DNA of 64,000 nt, from the NCBI GenBank assembly GCA_040756515.1, contig JBFLYW010000015.1, forward strand, positions 1 through 64,000. Reading direction: 5' to 3'. Source of the stretch: DSXH01 sp020724325. GTDB taxonomy: Bacteria > Bacteroidota > Ignavibacteria > Ignavibacteriales > Melioribacteraceae. The notes beneath the pieces are model-generated. The model was not told where the DNA came from and did no database searches. It was given only the letters and a program-made list of their open reading frames with translations. Made by a program: the position numbers and the translations under genes. Positions 41,931-51,082 of this stretch are shown here, piece by piece (positions within the stretch are counted from its first letter, which is position 1; the number at the start of each line of letters is the position of its first letter).

Positions 41931-42573
41931 ATTTTTTCATTAACTCATATTCTCTCACTACTAAAATATTTCCGTTTTTTATGTTCAATTCTACTTTATC
42001 TGCCAATGCAATATTGCTGGTGCTTTCTTTTTTTCCATAAGGTAATGCGAGATGTTTCAACCGGTATTTAAGTCCATGTGAAGTAATCTTTGTTCGATCA
42101 TTAATTCCATATAAGGAAATAATTTCGCCTGGAAAAGTTTTTAATATCACATTACCTGTATAACTTTTAAGAAGAGATTTCTGATGAATAACAGTTATAT
42201 CTATTTGTGGAGAATATTTCAATACAATTCCCAGGTTACAAAATGAATGATCGAGGCGATCGCCGCCGGTAGCTCCTACTAAAACCGCTTCCTTAAATTT
42301 TTTCTTAATAACATACTTCAAGCATTTTTCAACATCTGTGTCGTTCTGTCTATCAATTTTAATAATAGTGGATTTGTTCTTATAGTAATTAAATACTTCA
42401 CGAGTAATTGAATCGAGATCTCCAATAATTATATCAGGCAACAAATTGAGTTTCTTTGCTGTATTTGCACCGCCGTCAGCACAGATTAATGTTGAGTAGC
42501 CCTTCTTACTCAAGTAATTAAGAGTTGATTTAAGCGGCGGCTGTCCATTAGCCAGAATAATACATTTTTTCAT
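41917..42573 (-). CDS. thiN: Thiamine pyrophosphokinase
   Basis: This is a 218-aa cytosolic enzyme that converts thiamine and ATP to thiamine diphosphate. The catalytic N-terminal domain shows CADGGANTAKKLNLLPDIII in the segment at about 32-51 followed by GDLDSI, then KIDRQNDTDVEKCLKYV (the D-x-D-x-T-D type metal site), and AVLVGATGGDRLDHSFCNL. The B1-binding C-terminal part includes ISLYGINDRTKITSHGLKY and STSNIA. It overlaps both neighbours (4 bases with the TonB receptor, 14 with the symporter), so salvage of imported thiamine is the clear role. Confidence 0.94.
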   Translation of the reverse strand: MKKCIILANGQPPLKSTLNYLSKKGYSTLICADGGANTAKKLNLLPDIIIGDLDSITREVFNYYKNKSTIIKIDRQNDTDVEKCLKYVIKKKFKEAVLVGATGGDRLDHSFCNLGIVLKYSPQIDITVIHQKSLLKSYTGNVILKTFPGEIISLYGINDRTKITSHGLKYRLKHLALPYGKKESTSNIALADKVELNIKNGNILVVREYELMKKYDLI

Positions 42574-45062
42574 AAGCTTACACTAATGCCAAGTAAAATA
42601 TTTCTTTCGGCAGCCGGAAAAAACTCCTTGCCAATTCCATATGCTGCATAGAGATTATCGAACAGATTATTTATCTGAAAAAATAATTTTAGAGTGTTGA
42701 AATAAGGTTCCAGTTCAAACTGATAGGACGAATATAAGTTCACAACCAAATACGAATCCACTTTATTATCTGTGTAGTCGATAAACCCTGGATATTTGAG
42801 CAAATAAGATCCCAGATTATTAAAGTAGTTATCACTGTAAAAACTTCCGACATACTTAGCAGAAGCTTGAGCAGAAAAACCTTTATAATCAAATTTAAGA
42901 ATTACATTAAATGTAGCATCAGGAAAGCCGCTGATTCGATTACCGGAAAGATCCAGCTGAGTAGTCTTTTTTATACCGGATTTTGGATCTCTGTATTTAA
43001 TAAAGGAAGAACCATTGCTAATATAATTTTTACTTAGTGATCCATTAATAACAAGTTCCAACGTTGAAACCGGTTTGTAATTTAATGTTCCTTCTATGCC
43101 ATAGTGAATTGTCCGGTCCATATTACCGGTAATAGGTTGACCGAACCGATCGATCTGACCATTTTTAACAATCTCGTTATTGAAAATCATATAAAATAAA
43201 TTTAGCGAAGAAGAGAAGTTATTTAACTGGTAATATGCTCCAAGTTCAATATCGTTCATTGTCTCGGGTTTTATGAGTGGTTTTGAAAAATCATATCTGC
43301 CAGAATTGTCAAGTTCAAATTGTGGAATTTCACCACCGCTCGATTCTGCAGCATCATAATAATCTTTTAGCCGCGGCTCTCTCGAAACATTTGCGTATGA
43401 TATGTAAAAGCTTGTTGCGTCGTTCAATTTGTAATTAACACCAATTCTTGGATTGATAAAAAAATCATCTATCTCAAACTCGTAATTCAGATATCTCTCG
43501 TTTTGCAGTTTATAATTGTGATAAGCAAACTGAACTTCGGCAAGTACATTAATAAAATCGTTGAATCTATAATTTTCGTTCAAGTAAAAAGTAAAAATAT
43601 CCTTCGCACCTTCATAATAATAGTAACGATAATCTTTAGTAATTCCAACCGGCAGATTTTCGCCATAGTTAAGACTTCCCCAATGAACTGAGTTATGAAA
43701 TCTAAGTTCGCCTCCAATAATTAATTCTCCGGATAAGTGTTTTAAACTAAGTCTTGGAATCCATCCCCACTGCTTATTTTCAACCATAGCACGGATTAAG
43801 ACGTTACCAGGATTCTGAATAGGTTTAAAGCCATTATCCGTTGTTAATCTAAAATAAGTTGTGTCTGCCCAAGAGCCGTCGTAATCAAAAAATCCATTCC
43901 CTAATACTGCAAAAAGAGCCGAGTTGAAAACTAGATTATCACTTAACTTAAATTCATTGAGCAATTCAAAATGTGGTTGAGAAAAATTCTCTATCTCATC
44001 TGGTCTTCGTTCTATTTTGTATGTGTATTTATCATTATCTGCTTCCCAATAAGACAAATTTTCTTTACGAAGACTACGATCCTTAATTGCAAACTTTGCT
44101 AAACCATTATAAGCAAGTCCGTCTGCAACGGGTCCTCCATAAATATTTATTTGCGAAGTAAGGTTTTCATCAAAGCGGACTGCAGATAAATAATAGGATT
44201 TAAAGTCAACCCAGCTGTTGTTTCGGTAGCCGCTGCTTAATGTTTGCGAAAGTTTTGCATGGAAGGAATATTTCTGATTAATCAAACCGCTTGAGAAAGA
44301 GACACTATATTTACGCGTGTTAAAATCGCCAATTGATGATGATAATTCTAATTGAGTTTTATCAGAGAAAGCGGACGTAATAATATTTATTGCCCCGCCA
44401 ATAGCAGGATAACCGGTAATTCCCGAGCCAGCCCCTCTCTGAACCTGAATTAATTCTGTACTTGCAATTAAATCCGTAAAGTTGTGCCAGTACAGGTTAT
44501 GGTCTTCAGGATCGTTTTGAGGAATCCCGTTTATCGAAACGGAAATTCTTCTCTGATCAAAACCACGGATACTCAGGTAATTGTAGCCAATACCATTTCC
44601 GTTCTCTGAATAAAACGTTGCTGAAGGTAAATAACTCAAAATTTCTGGAATATCCTGCGTTGAATATGTGGATGTAAGTTCATTCCTGTTAAGTTTTGTA
44701 AAACTAATAGGTGTAATACCACCTTTTGCAACCGAACCTTTTACTAAAACTGTCTGGCTCGAAATAACCTTATTTTCCAGAAATATTTCTTTTGTATCTG
44801 TCATTAAGTACGCGGCAAGAACTTCTTTTGCATGATACGCAATATGAGAGATACGAATTAAATCGTTAGGATTAATTTCGCCTTTAAGAAGGAATCGTCC
44901 ATTTAAGTCTGAAGCAGCACCAATACCTTTTCCGGTAACAATTATGTTGGCATAAGGAATTGGTTCTTTGGTGGATAAGTTTTTTACATATCCTTCAACA
45001 GAAATTACCTGTGCAAAAGAATTGAAATATAAAAAGAATAGAAGAACAATTAAGTTTTTCAT
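42570..45062 (-). CDS. TonB-dependent outer-membrane receptor, thiamine-regulated
   Basis: This is an 830-aa outer-membrane active transporter. A signal peptide (residues 1-17) leads into a CarboxypepD_reg-like domain (about 20-100; VEGYVKNLSTKEPIPYANII). The plug follows (about 105-225; DIPEILSYLPS, YNYLSIRGFDQRRISVSING, VQRGAGSGITGYPAIGGAI), then a 22-strand-type barrel ending in ILLGISVSL. It is led by a TPP riboswitch and precedes thiN, the arrangement predicted for thiamine receptors of Bacteroidota (Omr1-type). The ATG has an AGGAGGAG site that abuts a hairpin. Substrate is inferred from regulation. Confidence 0.93.
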   Translation of the reverse strand: MKNLIVLLFFLYFNSFAQVISVEGYVKNLSTKEPIPYANIIVTGKGIGAASDLNGRFLLKGEINPNDLIRISHIAYHAKEVLAAYLMTDTKEIFLENKVISSQTVLVKGSVAKGGITPISFTKLNRNELTSTYSTQDIPEILSYLPSATFYSENGNGIGYNYLSIRGFDQRRISVSINGIPQNDPEDHNLYWHNFTDLIASTELIQVQRGAGSGITGYPAIGGAINIITSAFSDKTQLELSSSIGDFNTRKYSVSFSSGLINQKYSFHAKLSQTLSSGYRNNSWVDFKSYYLSAVRFDENLTSQINIYGGPVADGLAYNGLAKFAIKDRSLRKENLSYWEADNDKYTYKIERRPDEIENFSQPHFELLNEFKLSDNLVFNSALFAVLGNGFFDYDGSWADTTYFRLTTDNGFKPIQNPGNVLIRAMVENKQWGWIPRLSLKHLSGELIIGGELRFHNSVHWGSLNYGENLPVGITKDYRYYYYEGAKDIFTFYLNENYRFNDFINVLAEVQFAYHNYKLQNERYLNYEFEIDDFFINPRIGVNYKLNDATSFYISYANVSREPRLKDYYDAAESSGGEIPQFELDNSGRYDFSKPLIKPETMNDIELGAYYQLNNFSSSLNLFYMIFNNEIVKNGQIDRFGQPITGNMDRTIHYGIEGTLNYKPVSTLELVINGSLSKNYISNGSSFIKYRDPKSGIKKTTQLDLSGNRISGFPDATFNVILKFDYKGFSAQASAKYVGSFYSDNYFNNLGSYLLKYPGFIDYTDNKVDSYLVVNLYSSYQFELEPYFNTLKLFFQINNLFDNLYAAYGIGKEFFPAAERNILLGISVSL

Positions 45063-45073
45063 TTTACTCCTCC

Positions 45074-45088
45074 TCCGGTACTACCGGA
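45074..45088 (-). promoter_or_regulatory. Hairpin abutting the ribosome binding site of the TonB receptor
   Basis: TCCGGTA-G-TACCGGA is a 7-bp perfect stem whose right arm ends directly at the AGGAGG ribosome binding site (mRNA order: stem, GGAGGAG, TAAA, ATG). It could reduce or modulate translation initiation. It lies about 20 bases after the riboswitch terminator. Confidence 0.5.
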
Positions 45089-45102
45089 ATTTAGTTGAGA
45101 AA

Positions 45103-45128
45103 TAAAAAAGCCGTCTGGAAAACGGCTT
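45103..45128 (-). terminator. Riboswitch expression-platform terminator
   Basis: In the mRNA sense, AAGCCGT and ACGGCTT enclose a 7-base loop (TTTCCAG) and are followed by a run of six Ts. It lies just downstream of the TPP aptamer, so thiamine diphosphate binding most likely favours this terminator and switches the operon off. Confidence 0.85.
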
Positions 45129-45147
45129 GCTCAATTATTCTTGAACC

Positions 45148-45228
45148 ATTTTCCTACGCTGGCATTATCCAGATCAGGTTCGAGGGTCTGTTCTCAGCCG
45201 CATGTACTATGCCGGCACCCCTAACGAC
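45148..45228 (-). promoter_or_regulatory. TPP riboswitch (THI element)
   Basis: The minus strand carries the conserved THI-box words in order: GGGGTGCC, then CTGAGA, then ACCCTCGAACCTGATCTGGA, then AATGCCAGCGTAGGAA. These build the P1-P5 thiamine diphosphate aptamer. A rho-independent terminator follows 20-45 bases later, and the TonB receptor start lies about 85 bases beyond. Control of the three-gene thiamine uptake operon by transcription termination is expected. Confidence 0.97.
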
Positions 45229-45255
45229 TTTTTTTACTTACATTAAAAGAACTTT

Positions 45256-47835
45256 TTAATTAGGTAATATTTTTAATTTTTGTCCGATTTTAACTCTATC
45301 CGAGGTTAGATTGTTCCACGCCATTATATCGGCAACCAGAACTTTATAAATCTTTGCAATCGACCATAATGATTCGCCGTTTTTAACTGTATGAAGATTA
45401 CTCTTTGTTTTATTTTGCTTAATCTCGCCAGTAATCTGAGTTGGATCAATTGGTTTAGAATCCGAATAAATCAACAACTTTTTACCAGCAATCAGCTTAT
45501 TACTTTTTAGATTATTCCAATTCTTCAGGTCTGCAATACTAACGTTATAGTTCTCGGCAATTTTGCCTAAAACATCGCCCGGTTTTATAGTATAGTTGAT
45601 AACGTTCGAATTTTTAGGAGTTGTGTTATCGCCGAATGATAGCGTATTCTCTTTATTATGGAGCGTTAGTTCCTGCCCGGCAACAATTTTATTTGACTTA
45701 AGATTATTCCATTTTCTTAACTGAAATTCGCTAATATTAAATTTTCTAGCAATTTCACTAATAGTATCACCTTTACGAACCCTGTATTTGGAGGTATTAC
45801 CAGAAATTAAATTGTTATTAGATCTATTGGAAGATAAGTTTTTAGGATCGCCTGAATAAATAACTAATTTTCTGCCCATATAAATGTTGTTACTGGAAAG
45901 GTTATTCCATTCCTTTATCTGTCTAATTGAAACACCATATTTAGCTGCAATTGAAGAGAGGGATTCACCATTTCGAATACGATGTTCAATCCATGTATCG
46001 CCAGAATTAACAAACAAGATCTGATTCTTTTCTGCTTCGCTCATCGAATTGATTTTTGAGTAGTATTCAACCTTATTATCCGGAACATAAATTGAAATTT
46101 CCTGACCAACCTTTACACGTGATGTATAAGGAAGGTTATTCCAATTTCTTAAATCAGAAACTCGTACATTGAAAAGATCTGCAATATCTACCAGATTATC
46201 CTTACTCTTAAAGGCATACTTAACTGCAGTTCTACCTTCAGGAATAATATACTCTATGGAGTCAGTCATCATTTCTTGATACATTTTAAAATACTTGTCA
46301 GAATTATCGTTGGTTGTTATATGTAATTTATAAGATGGATTTTCATCAAGACTGGTAATTTCATCTTCAATTGCAGGAAGCATATCAGTATTAATTGCAA
46401 GGTCGTCCAAATTTACAAATGATGTAGGAATTTTTAAATCAATTCCCGTAGGCAATTTCTTTTTTGTAGAGATGTTATTATAATTTGCTAATTCCGTAAT
46501 ACCTACATTATACTTTGAAGCAATTTGGGAAATTGTTTCACCGTGACTTACAGAATGAATCACAAATTGTAATTTAGCATCCTCCGGAAGATTTTTTAAG
46601 TTCTCTACAAACATCTCATAAGTTTTAGAAGGAACTCTCAAAGGATAACCTCCATCGTATTTGGGAGGTGTAGAGTTTTGAGTAAGTTCCGAATTCATAT
46701 CTCTCAACAAGTCGGTACTTATTCCTGCACATTTTGCCAATACGTTAAGATCAATTGCTTCATGAATTTTATGAATTACATAATCGTGAGGTTTTTCGTA
46801 TTGGATATTTGTAAACCCATATTTTTCAGGCTGACTTGCAATTAAAGTAACAGCGATATATTGTGGAACGTAGTTTCTCGTTTCTCTTGGGAGATAAGGA
46901 CGGATATCCCAAAAGTTACTAGAACCGGCTCTTCTCATTGCTTTTCTAACTCTGCCTTCGCCGCTGTTATAAGCAGCAAGTGCAAGGTACCAGTCTCCAA
47001 GTGAATAATAGAGGTCCCTTAAATGTCTTGCTGCAGAATAAGTTGCCTTTTCAGGATTTCTTCTTTCATCAATATGAACATTTATATCGAGGTCATAAAT
47101 TCTTGCAGTTCCTTTAATAAACTGCCATATTCCAACTGCTTTAGCCCACGAACGGGCAATTGGGTTAAGTCCGCTTTCTACCATGCTTAAAAAAATAAGC
47201 TGCTGCGGAACCTTCTCTTCTGCAAATATTTTAGCCATCATCGGAAAATATTTGCCCGATCTTGAAAGCCACAAATCAATATATTTGCTTCCCCTTCCTG
47301 TAAAATATTCAATATATTGTTCAACGTACCTGTTCACTTCTAACGGAAAATCTCCAACAACTACAGTAATAATCTTATTAAACTCTTCATTTACTATTAC
47401 CGAATCTTCTTCAATATCAAAATCAGGAATTCTTTTATTCATCCATTCTTCTAAAGCGCTTATTGAAACATTTTCCGGTAATTCTTCCATACTTTCTACA
47501 TATGATTTATAATCTTCTACTATAGAATTTTCCAATTCGATAAAGACTTCATTTTCTTCAACATTAGGATAGTAACCGAGCTTATTAATTGTGGTTAGTG
47601 CCGATTCATAAAAACTAAGGGCTTCGGCTCTAAATCCCAATTTTTGCTTATACAGGGCATTTACATAATCCCTACGTGCATTTTCAAGCATTTCATTTAC
47701 TATTGAAGATACTGTAACCTTTGTAGTATCGGATTTAACGAAATTTGTTGTTCTTGTGGTGGAATTGAAAGTGCTGCAAGCATTAAATGAAATAATTAAG
47801 GAAAGGAAAATAACTATTAGAAGTAGTTTTCTCAC
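45256..47835 (-). CDS. Membrane-bound lytic murein transglycosylase (MltD-like) with six LysM repeats
   Basis: This 859-aa protein opens with a lipoprotein signal (SLIISFNAC, about residues 12-20). The lytic transglycosylase domain (about 200-350) has the catalytic glutamate in FLSMVESGLNPIARSWAKA and the family's VGIWQFIKGTARIY, YNSGEGRVRKA and YVPQYIA. Six LysM modules follow from about residue 425 to the end, most with an LxxWNNL core. LysM domains bind peptidoglycan. The enzyme cleaves murein in the periplasm. Six repeats is more than the one to three usual in MltD. The gene lies upstream of the riboswitch and is a separate unit. Confidence 0.93.
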   Translation of the reverse strand: MRKLLLIVIFLSLIISFNACSTFNSTTRTTNFVKSDTTKVTVSSIVNEMLENARRDYVNALYKQKLGFRAEALSFYESALTTINKLGYYPNVEENEVFIELENSIVEDYKSYVESMEELPENVSISALEEWMNKRIPDFDIEEDSVIVNEEFNKIITVVVGDFPLEVNRYVEQYIEYFTGRGSKYIDLWLSRSGKYFPMMAKIFAEEKVPQQLIFLSMVESGLNPIARSWAKAVGIWQFIKGTARIYDLDINVHIDERRNPEKATYSAARHLRDLYYSLGDWYLALAAYNSGEGRVRKAMRRAGSSNFWDIRPYLPRETRNYVPQYIAVTLIASQPEKYGFTNIQYEKPHDYVIHKIHEAIDLNVLAKCAGISTDLLRDMNSELTQNSTPPKYDGGYPLRVPSKTYEMFVENLKNLPEDAKLQFVIHSVSHGETISQIASKYNVGITELANYNNISTKKKLPTGIDLKIPTSFVNLDDLAINTDMLPAIEDEITSLDENPSYKLHITTNDNSDKYFKMYQEMMTDSIEYIIPEGRTAVKYAFKSKDNLVDIADLFNVRVSDLRNWNNLPYTSRVKVGQEISIYVPDNKVEYYSKINSMSEAEKNQILFVNSGDTWIEHRIRNGESLSSIAAKYGVSIRQIKEWNNLSSNNIYMGRKLVIYSGDPKNLSSNRSNNNLISGNTSKYRVRKGDTISEIARKFNISEFQLRKWNNLKSNKIVAGQELTLHNKENTLSFGDNTTPKNSNVINYTIKPGDVLGKIAENYNVSIADLKNWNNLKSNKLIAGKKLLIYSDSKPIDPTQITGEIKQNKTKSNLHTVKNGESLWSIAKIYKVLVADIMAWNNLTSDRVKIGQKLKILPN

Positions 47836-47953
47836 GCGCTCTCCAAGTGGTTGAATTTTGTTGGCAATTTAATCTCTTATAAATTTTTTGTCAAGTTTAA
47901 TATCATATAATTTGGTTTATCTTTTGTTATTAAACAAGTTAGGAAATAAAAAA

Positions 47954-49498
47954 CTATAAAGGAATATTGCAATGCTTCCTTTTTGGATTAGAATCAACCT
48001 TGGTTTTTAGAATCTGAAATGAATTTATAAGGCGCTGGCGGGTTTCTCTTGGTATAATTACTTCGTCAATATAACCTCGTTCTGCTGCAATATATGGATT
48101 AGCAAATTTAGTAATATAATCGGAAAGGAGTTGTTCAAGTTTCTTTGCCGGTTCTTTATCAGATGAAATTTCCTTTTTAAAAATAATTTCAACGGCACCT
48201 TTTGGACCCATAACAGCAATTTCTGCACTTGGCCATGCAAAATTAAAATCGCCTCTTATGTGTTTTGAGTTCATTACGTCATAAGCACCGCCGTATGCTT
48301 TGCGCGTTATTATGGTAATTTTGGGAACGGTTGCTTCGCAAAATGCAAATAACAATTTTGAACCGTGACGGATTATTCCGTTCCATTCCTGTTCCGTTCC
48401 GGGCAAAAATCCCGGAACATCTTCCAGAACAAGCAAAGGAATATTAAACGCATCGCAAAATCTAATAAATCTTGCACCCTTTACAGAAGCATTTATATCT
48501 AATACTCCAGCTAAAACAGAGGGTTGATTTGCAATAATGCCGATTGATAAACCGCCAACACGCGCAAATCCCACAATAATGTTCTGCGCATAATTAGAAT
48601 GGACTTCAAAAAACTCCCCTTCATCAACCAACAAGTTTATTATCTCCTTCATGTCATAAGGTTTATTCGGGTTTTCAGGAATTATAGAGTCTAGTGCAGT
48701 AACTATAAAATCATTGTTAAAATCAAAATCCTTTTCCGGCGGTAAATCTTTCCAATTAAGAGGAATAAAGCCAAGCAGTTTACGAATAGAGATTAGTACT
48801 TCAACTTCGCTATCGAAAGCAAAATGTGCAACACCACTTTTAACAGAATGTGTGTCGGCTCCCCCAAGATCTTCAAAACTTACTTCTTCATGCGTAACAG
48901 TTTTAACGACATTTGGACCGGTAACGAACATGTGACTTGTATTCTTAACCATAAAAATAAAATCTGTAATTGCCGGAGAATAAACCGCTCCGCCCGCGCA
49001 AGGACCAAGAATGGCTGATATCTGAGGAATTACGCCAGAGGCAAGAGTATTTCTTAAGAAAATTTCTGCGTAACCGCCAAGGCTAACAACTCCTTCTTGA
49101 ATTCTTGCACCACCAGAATCATTTAGTCCTATTACGGGAACTCCTATCTTCATCGCCATATCCATAATCTTGCAGATTTTTTCTGCATGAGTTTCTGAAA
49201 GAGAGCCGCCAAAAACTGTAAAGTCCTGACTAAACAACGCGACCTGCCGCCCATCAATTTTAGCAAAGCCCGTAATTACACCATCGCCGGCAATTCTCTG
49301 TTTATCAAGTCCAAAATCATTAGAACGATGTTTAACAAACAGGTCTATTTCCTGAAAGCTGCCTTCGTCAACAAGTAACTGAATCCTTTCGCGTGCAGTT
49401 AGTTTTCCTTTTTCGTGCTGCTGTTTAATTTTCTTTTCACCGCCGCCAAGTTTAGCTTCTTCGCGCAGCTTTATAAGTTTTTCAATCATATCATTCAT
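47954..49498 (-). CDS. Acyl-CoA carboxylase carboxyltransferase subunit (propionyl/methylmalonyl-CoA type)
   Basis: This 514-aa protein (ATG at 49498; a TTG lies one codon upstream) is the biotin-dependent carboxyltransferase beta subunit. N-terminal KLTARERIQLLVDEGSFQEI, the crotonase-like GVPVIGLNDSGGARIQEGV and GPCAGGAVYSPAITDFIFMV, and the C-terminal DVPGFLPGTEQEWNGIIRHG with GGAYDVMNSKHIRGD match PccB and MmdA. It transfers carboxyl from biotin to an acyl-CoA, or acts in sodium-pumping methylmalonyl-CoA decarboxylase. No biotin carrier or carboxylase gene is adjacent, so the choice is open. The ABC ATPase gene ends nine bases upstream. Confidence 0.92.
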   Translation of the reverse strand: MNDMIEKLIKLREEAKLGGGEKKIKQQHEKGKLTARERIQLLVDEGSFQEIDLFVKHRSNDFGLDKQRIAGDGVITGFAKIDGRQVALFSQDFTVFGGSLSETHAEKICKIMDMAMKIGVPVIGLNDSGGARIQEGVVSLGGYAEIFLRNTLASGVIPQISAILGPCAGGAVYSPAITDFIFMVKNTSHMFVTGPNVVKTVTHEEVSFEDLGGADTHSVKSGVAHFAFDSEVEVLISIRKLLGFIPLNWKDLPPEKDFDFNNDFIVTALDSIIPENPNKPYDMKEIINLLVDEGEFFEVHSNYAQNIIVGFARVGGLSIGIIANQPSVLAGVLDINASVKGARFIRFCDAFNIPLLVLEDVPGFLPGTEQEWNGIIRHGSKLLFAFCEATVPKITIITRKAYGGAYDVMNSKHIRGDFNFAWPSAEIAVMGPKGAVEIIFKKEISSDKEPAKKLEQLLSDYITKFANPYIAAERGYIDEVIIPRETRQRLINSFQILKTKVDSNPKRKHCNIPL

Positions 49499-49506
49499 CA
49501 AGTTTT

Positions 49507-50262
49507 TCAGATTGATTTGAAAAGTATTTTCTTAGAATCGATTTGTTTAAAAATATTCTCTACTTCATTTATGTAGAAAGAAAATTCTTGCGTTGTAACT
49601 ACACTTAAATCCCGGTATTGCGGTAAATCGATATTTAAACTTCCAATTATTTTGGCAGGTTCACCACCAAGTAAGAATATTTTATCAGAAAGAAAAATGG
49701 CTTCGGTTATGTTAGTTGTTGCTATCAACACCGAGGTATTTAATTCATAGCTAACTTTTCTGATGAGTTGATAGATTTCCATTTTTACTGATTGATCCAT
49801 TCGGATGAAAGGTTCGTCAATACAAATACATTCCGGTAAATGCGCAAGTGAACGGGCAAGTGAAATTCTGAATCGAAATCCTAAGCTTTTATTATCAGGG
49901 TAATGACCTGCATAACCTTCAAGACCAACAAATGATAATAATCTGTTAATTTGTTCGTTATTCGGTTCATCAAGTCCAAATACGATGTTCTCTTTAACTG
50001 TTAACCAGGGAAATGAGGATGGACCGGATGGTAGATAAATAATCTTACCGCTTTCATTCTTTTTAACTGTTCCACTTGACTCTTTCTCTAAACCAGAAAT
50101 AATTTTTAAAAGTGAGGATTTACCGGAACCAACCGGGGCAATTAATGAAATAATTTTTCTATCCTCAATTATAAATGAAACATTTTCAAGGAGTTTAATT
50201 TTATTGCCGAATTGGTCGGAATATATTTTAGATATATCTTTTATTTCTATCATTCTTCCCAA
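49507..50262 (-). CDS. ABC transporter ATPase with degenerate catalytic motifs (NitT/TauT-like)
   Basis: This 251-aa protein aligns with SsuB/TauB-type ATPases. Walker A (APVGSGKSSLLKIISG, about 42-57) and Walker B with the catalytic glutamate (ECICIDEPF) are intact. However the Q-loop glutamine position reads proline (IIYLPSGPSSFPWLTV), the LSGGQ signature reads KSLGF, and the H-switch histidine reads threonine (VLIATTNITEA where VTHDIDEA is usual). The gene overlaps its permease by 13 bases and no substrate-binding protein is adjacent. It may hydrolyse ATP poorly or depend on a partner. The family is clear; activity is in doubt. Confidence 0.88.
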   Translation of the reverse strand: MGRMIEIKDISKIYSDQFGNKIKLLENVSFIIEDRKIISLIAPVGSGKSSLLKIISGLEKESSGTVKKNESGKIIYLPSGPSSFPWLTVKENIVFGLDEPNNEQINRLLSFVGLEGYAGHYPDNKSLGFRFRISLARSLAHLPECICIDEPFIRMDQSVKMEIYQLIRKVSYELNTSVLIATTNITEAIFLSDKIFLLGGEPAKIIGSLNIDLPQYRDLSVVTTQEFSFYINEVENIFKQIDSKKILFKSI

Positions 50263-51014
50263 AAAATTATTTTCTCATGAAATATTTTTATGATAAGACT
50301 GCCAAAGAGAATAAGAACGCTGATTAAAATTGCAATGGAAAATAGACCGGCAAAGTCATTATACTGAAGTGCCGTTCTATAAACACCGCCAAAACCGTTT
50401 ATACTATTTATAAATTCGTAAACCATTACGAGAATCCATAAATAATAATGAATTCTTACAAGTTCGGTAAATAAATTTGGCTGCAAATTTTTAAAAATAA
50501 CTTTAGAATAAATCTGTTGATTTTCCACTCCAAGGTTTTTTGCAACTTCAACATAAACTTTATTATAATTTTTTAAAGCAGCTATTAATTGAATAACGAT
50601 TAAGACTAACGAACTAAGAAATGCGAAGAGAAACTCTGCAAAAATTGAATTATGAAACCAGTATGAAAAAAGAATTGCAAAGAAAAATGCCGGAAAGTAT
50701 CTGAATACTTTTAATTTTTCTACAGCTTCAGGATATTCAACAGCATACTTAATTATAAAACCGGCAGTAAGATTTACAACAAAATAAGCGAGTAATAAGG
50801 ATAAGTAAACTGAGGTTGAAGTAATTGTAACAGCTTCCAGAAAATTATAATCGGTCCAGATGTAACCGAACGAATAAAGTACCAAGGTCGGTTTAGGAAG
50901 AACTTTGTTTAATGGAAGAATAAATTCGAAAAGAACTACATATACAAATAATAAAACAAGAACAAAAGTAAATTTAGACCTCATACAAACTCTAATGGTT
51001 GTCGTTAAGTTCAT
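50250..51014 (-). CDS. ABC transporter permease (SsuC/TauC-like)
   Basis: This 254-aa permease (ATG 51014; a TTG two codons upstream is also possible) has about six membrane segments. The EAA loop that docks the ATPase reads VYVEVAKNLGVENQQIYSKV (about 160-179) followed by IFKNLQPNLFTEL, matching binding-protein-dependent permeases of the nitrate/sulfonate/taurine class. The ATPase gene overlaps its end by 13 bases. The absence of a binding-protein gene leaves the substrate open. The pair precedes a carboxyltransferase gene on the same strand. Confidence 0.85.
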   Translation of the reverse strand: MNLTTTIRVCMRSKFTFVLVLLFVYVVLFEFILPLNKVLPKPTLVLYSFGYIWTDYNFLEAVTITSTSVYLSLLLAYFVVNLTAGFIIKYAVEYPEAVEKLKVFRYFPAFFFAILFSYWFHNSIFAEFLFAFLSSLVLIVIQLIAALKNYNKVYVEVAKNLGVENQQIYSKVIFKNLQPNLFTELVRIHYYLWILVMVYEFINSINGFGGVYRTALQYNDFAGLFSIAILISVLILFGSLIIKIFHEKIIFWEE

Positions 51015-51082
51015 CTTCAATTTCTAAATTATATTGCCGCTTTAATATATCTAATGAAATCCGTCAAATCAAATATTAGATT

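Noticed and set aside
45180..45190. TTCGAG word suggesting a tRNA T-loop
   Set aside because: It belongs to the TPP riboswitch core; no acceptor or anticodon stem surrounds it.
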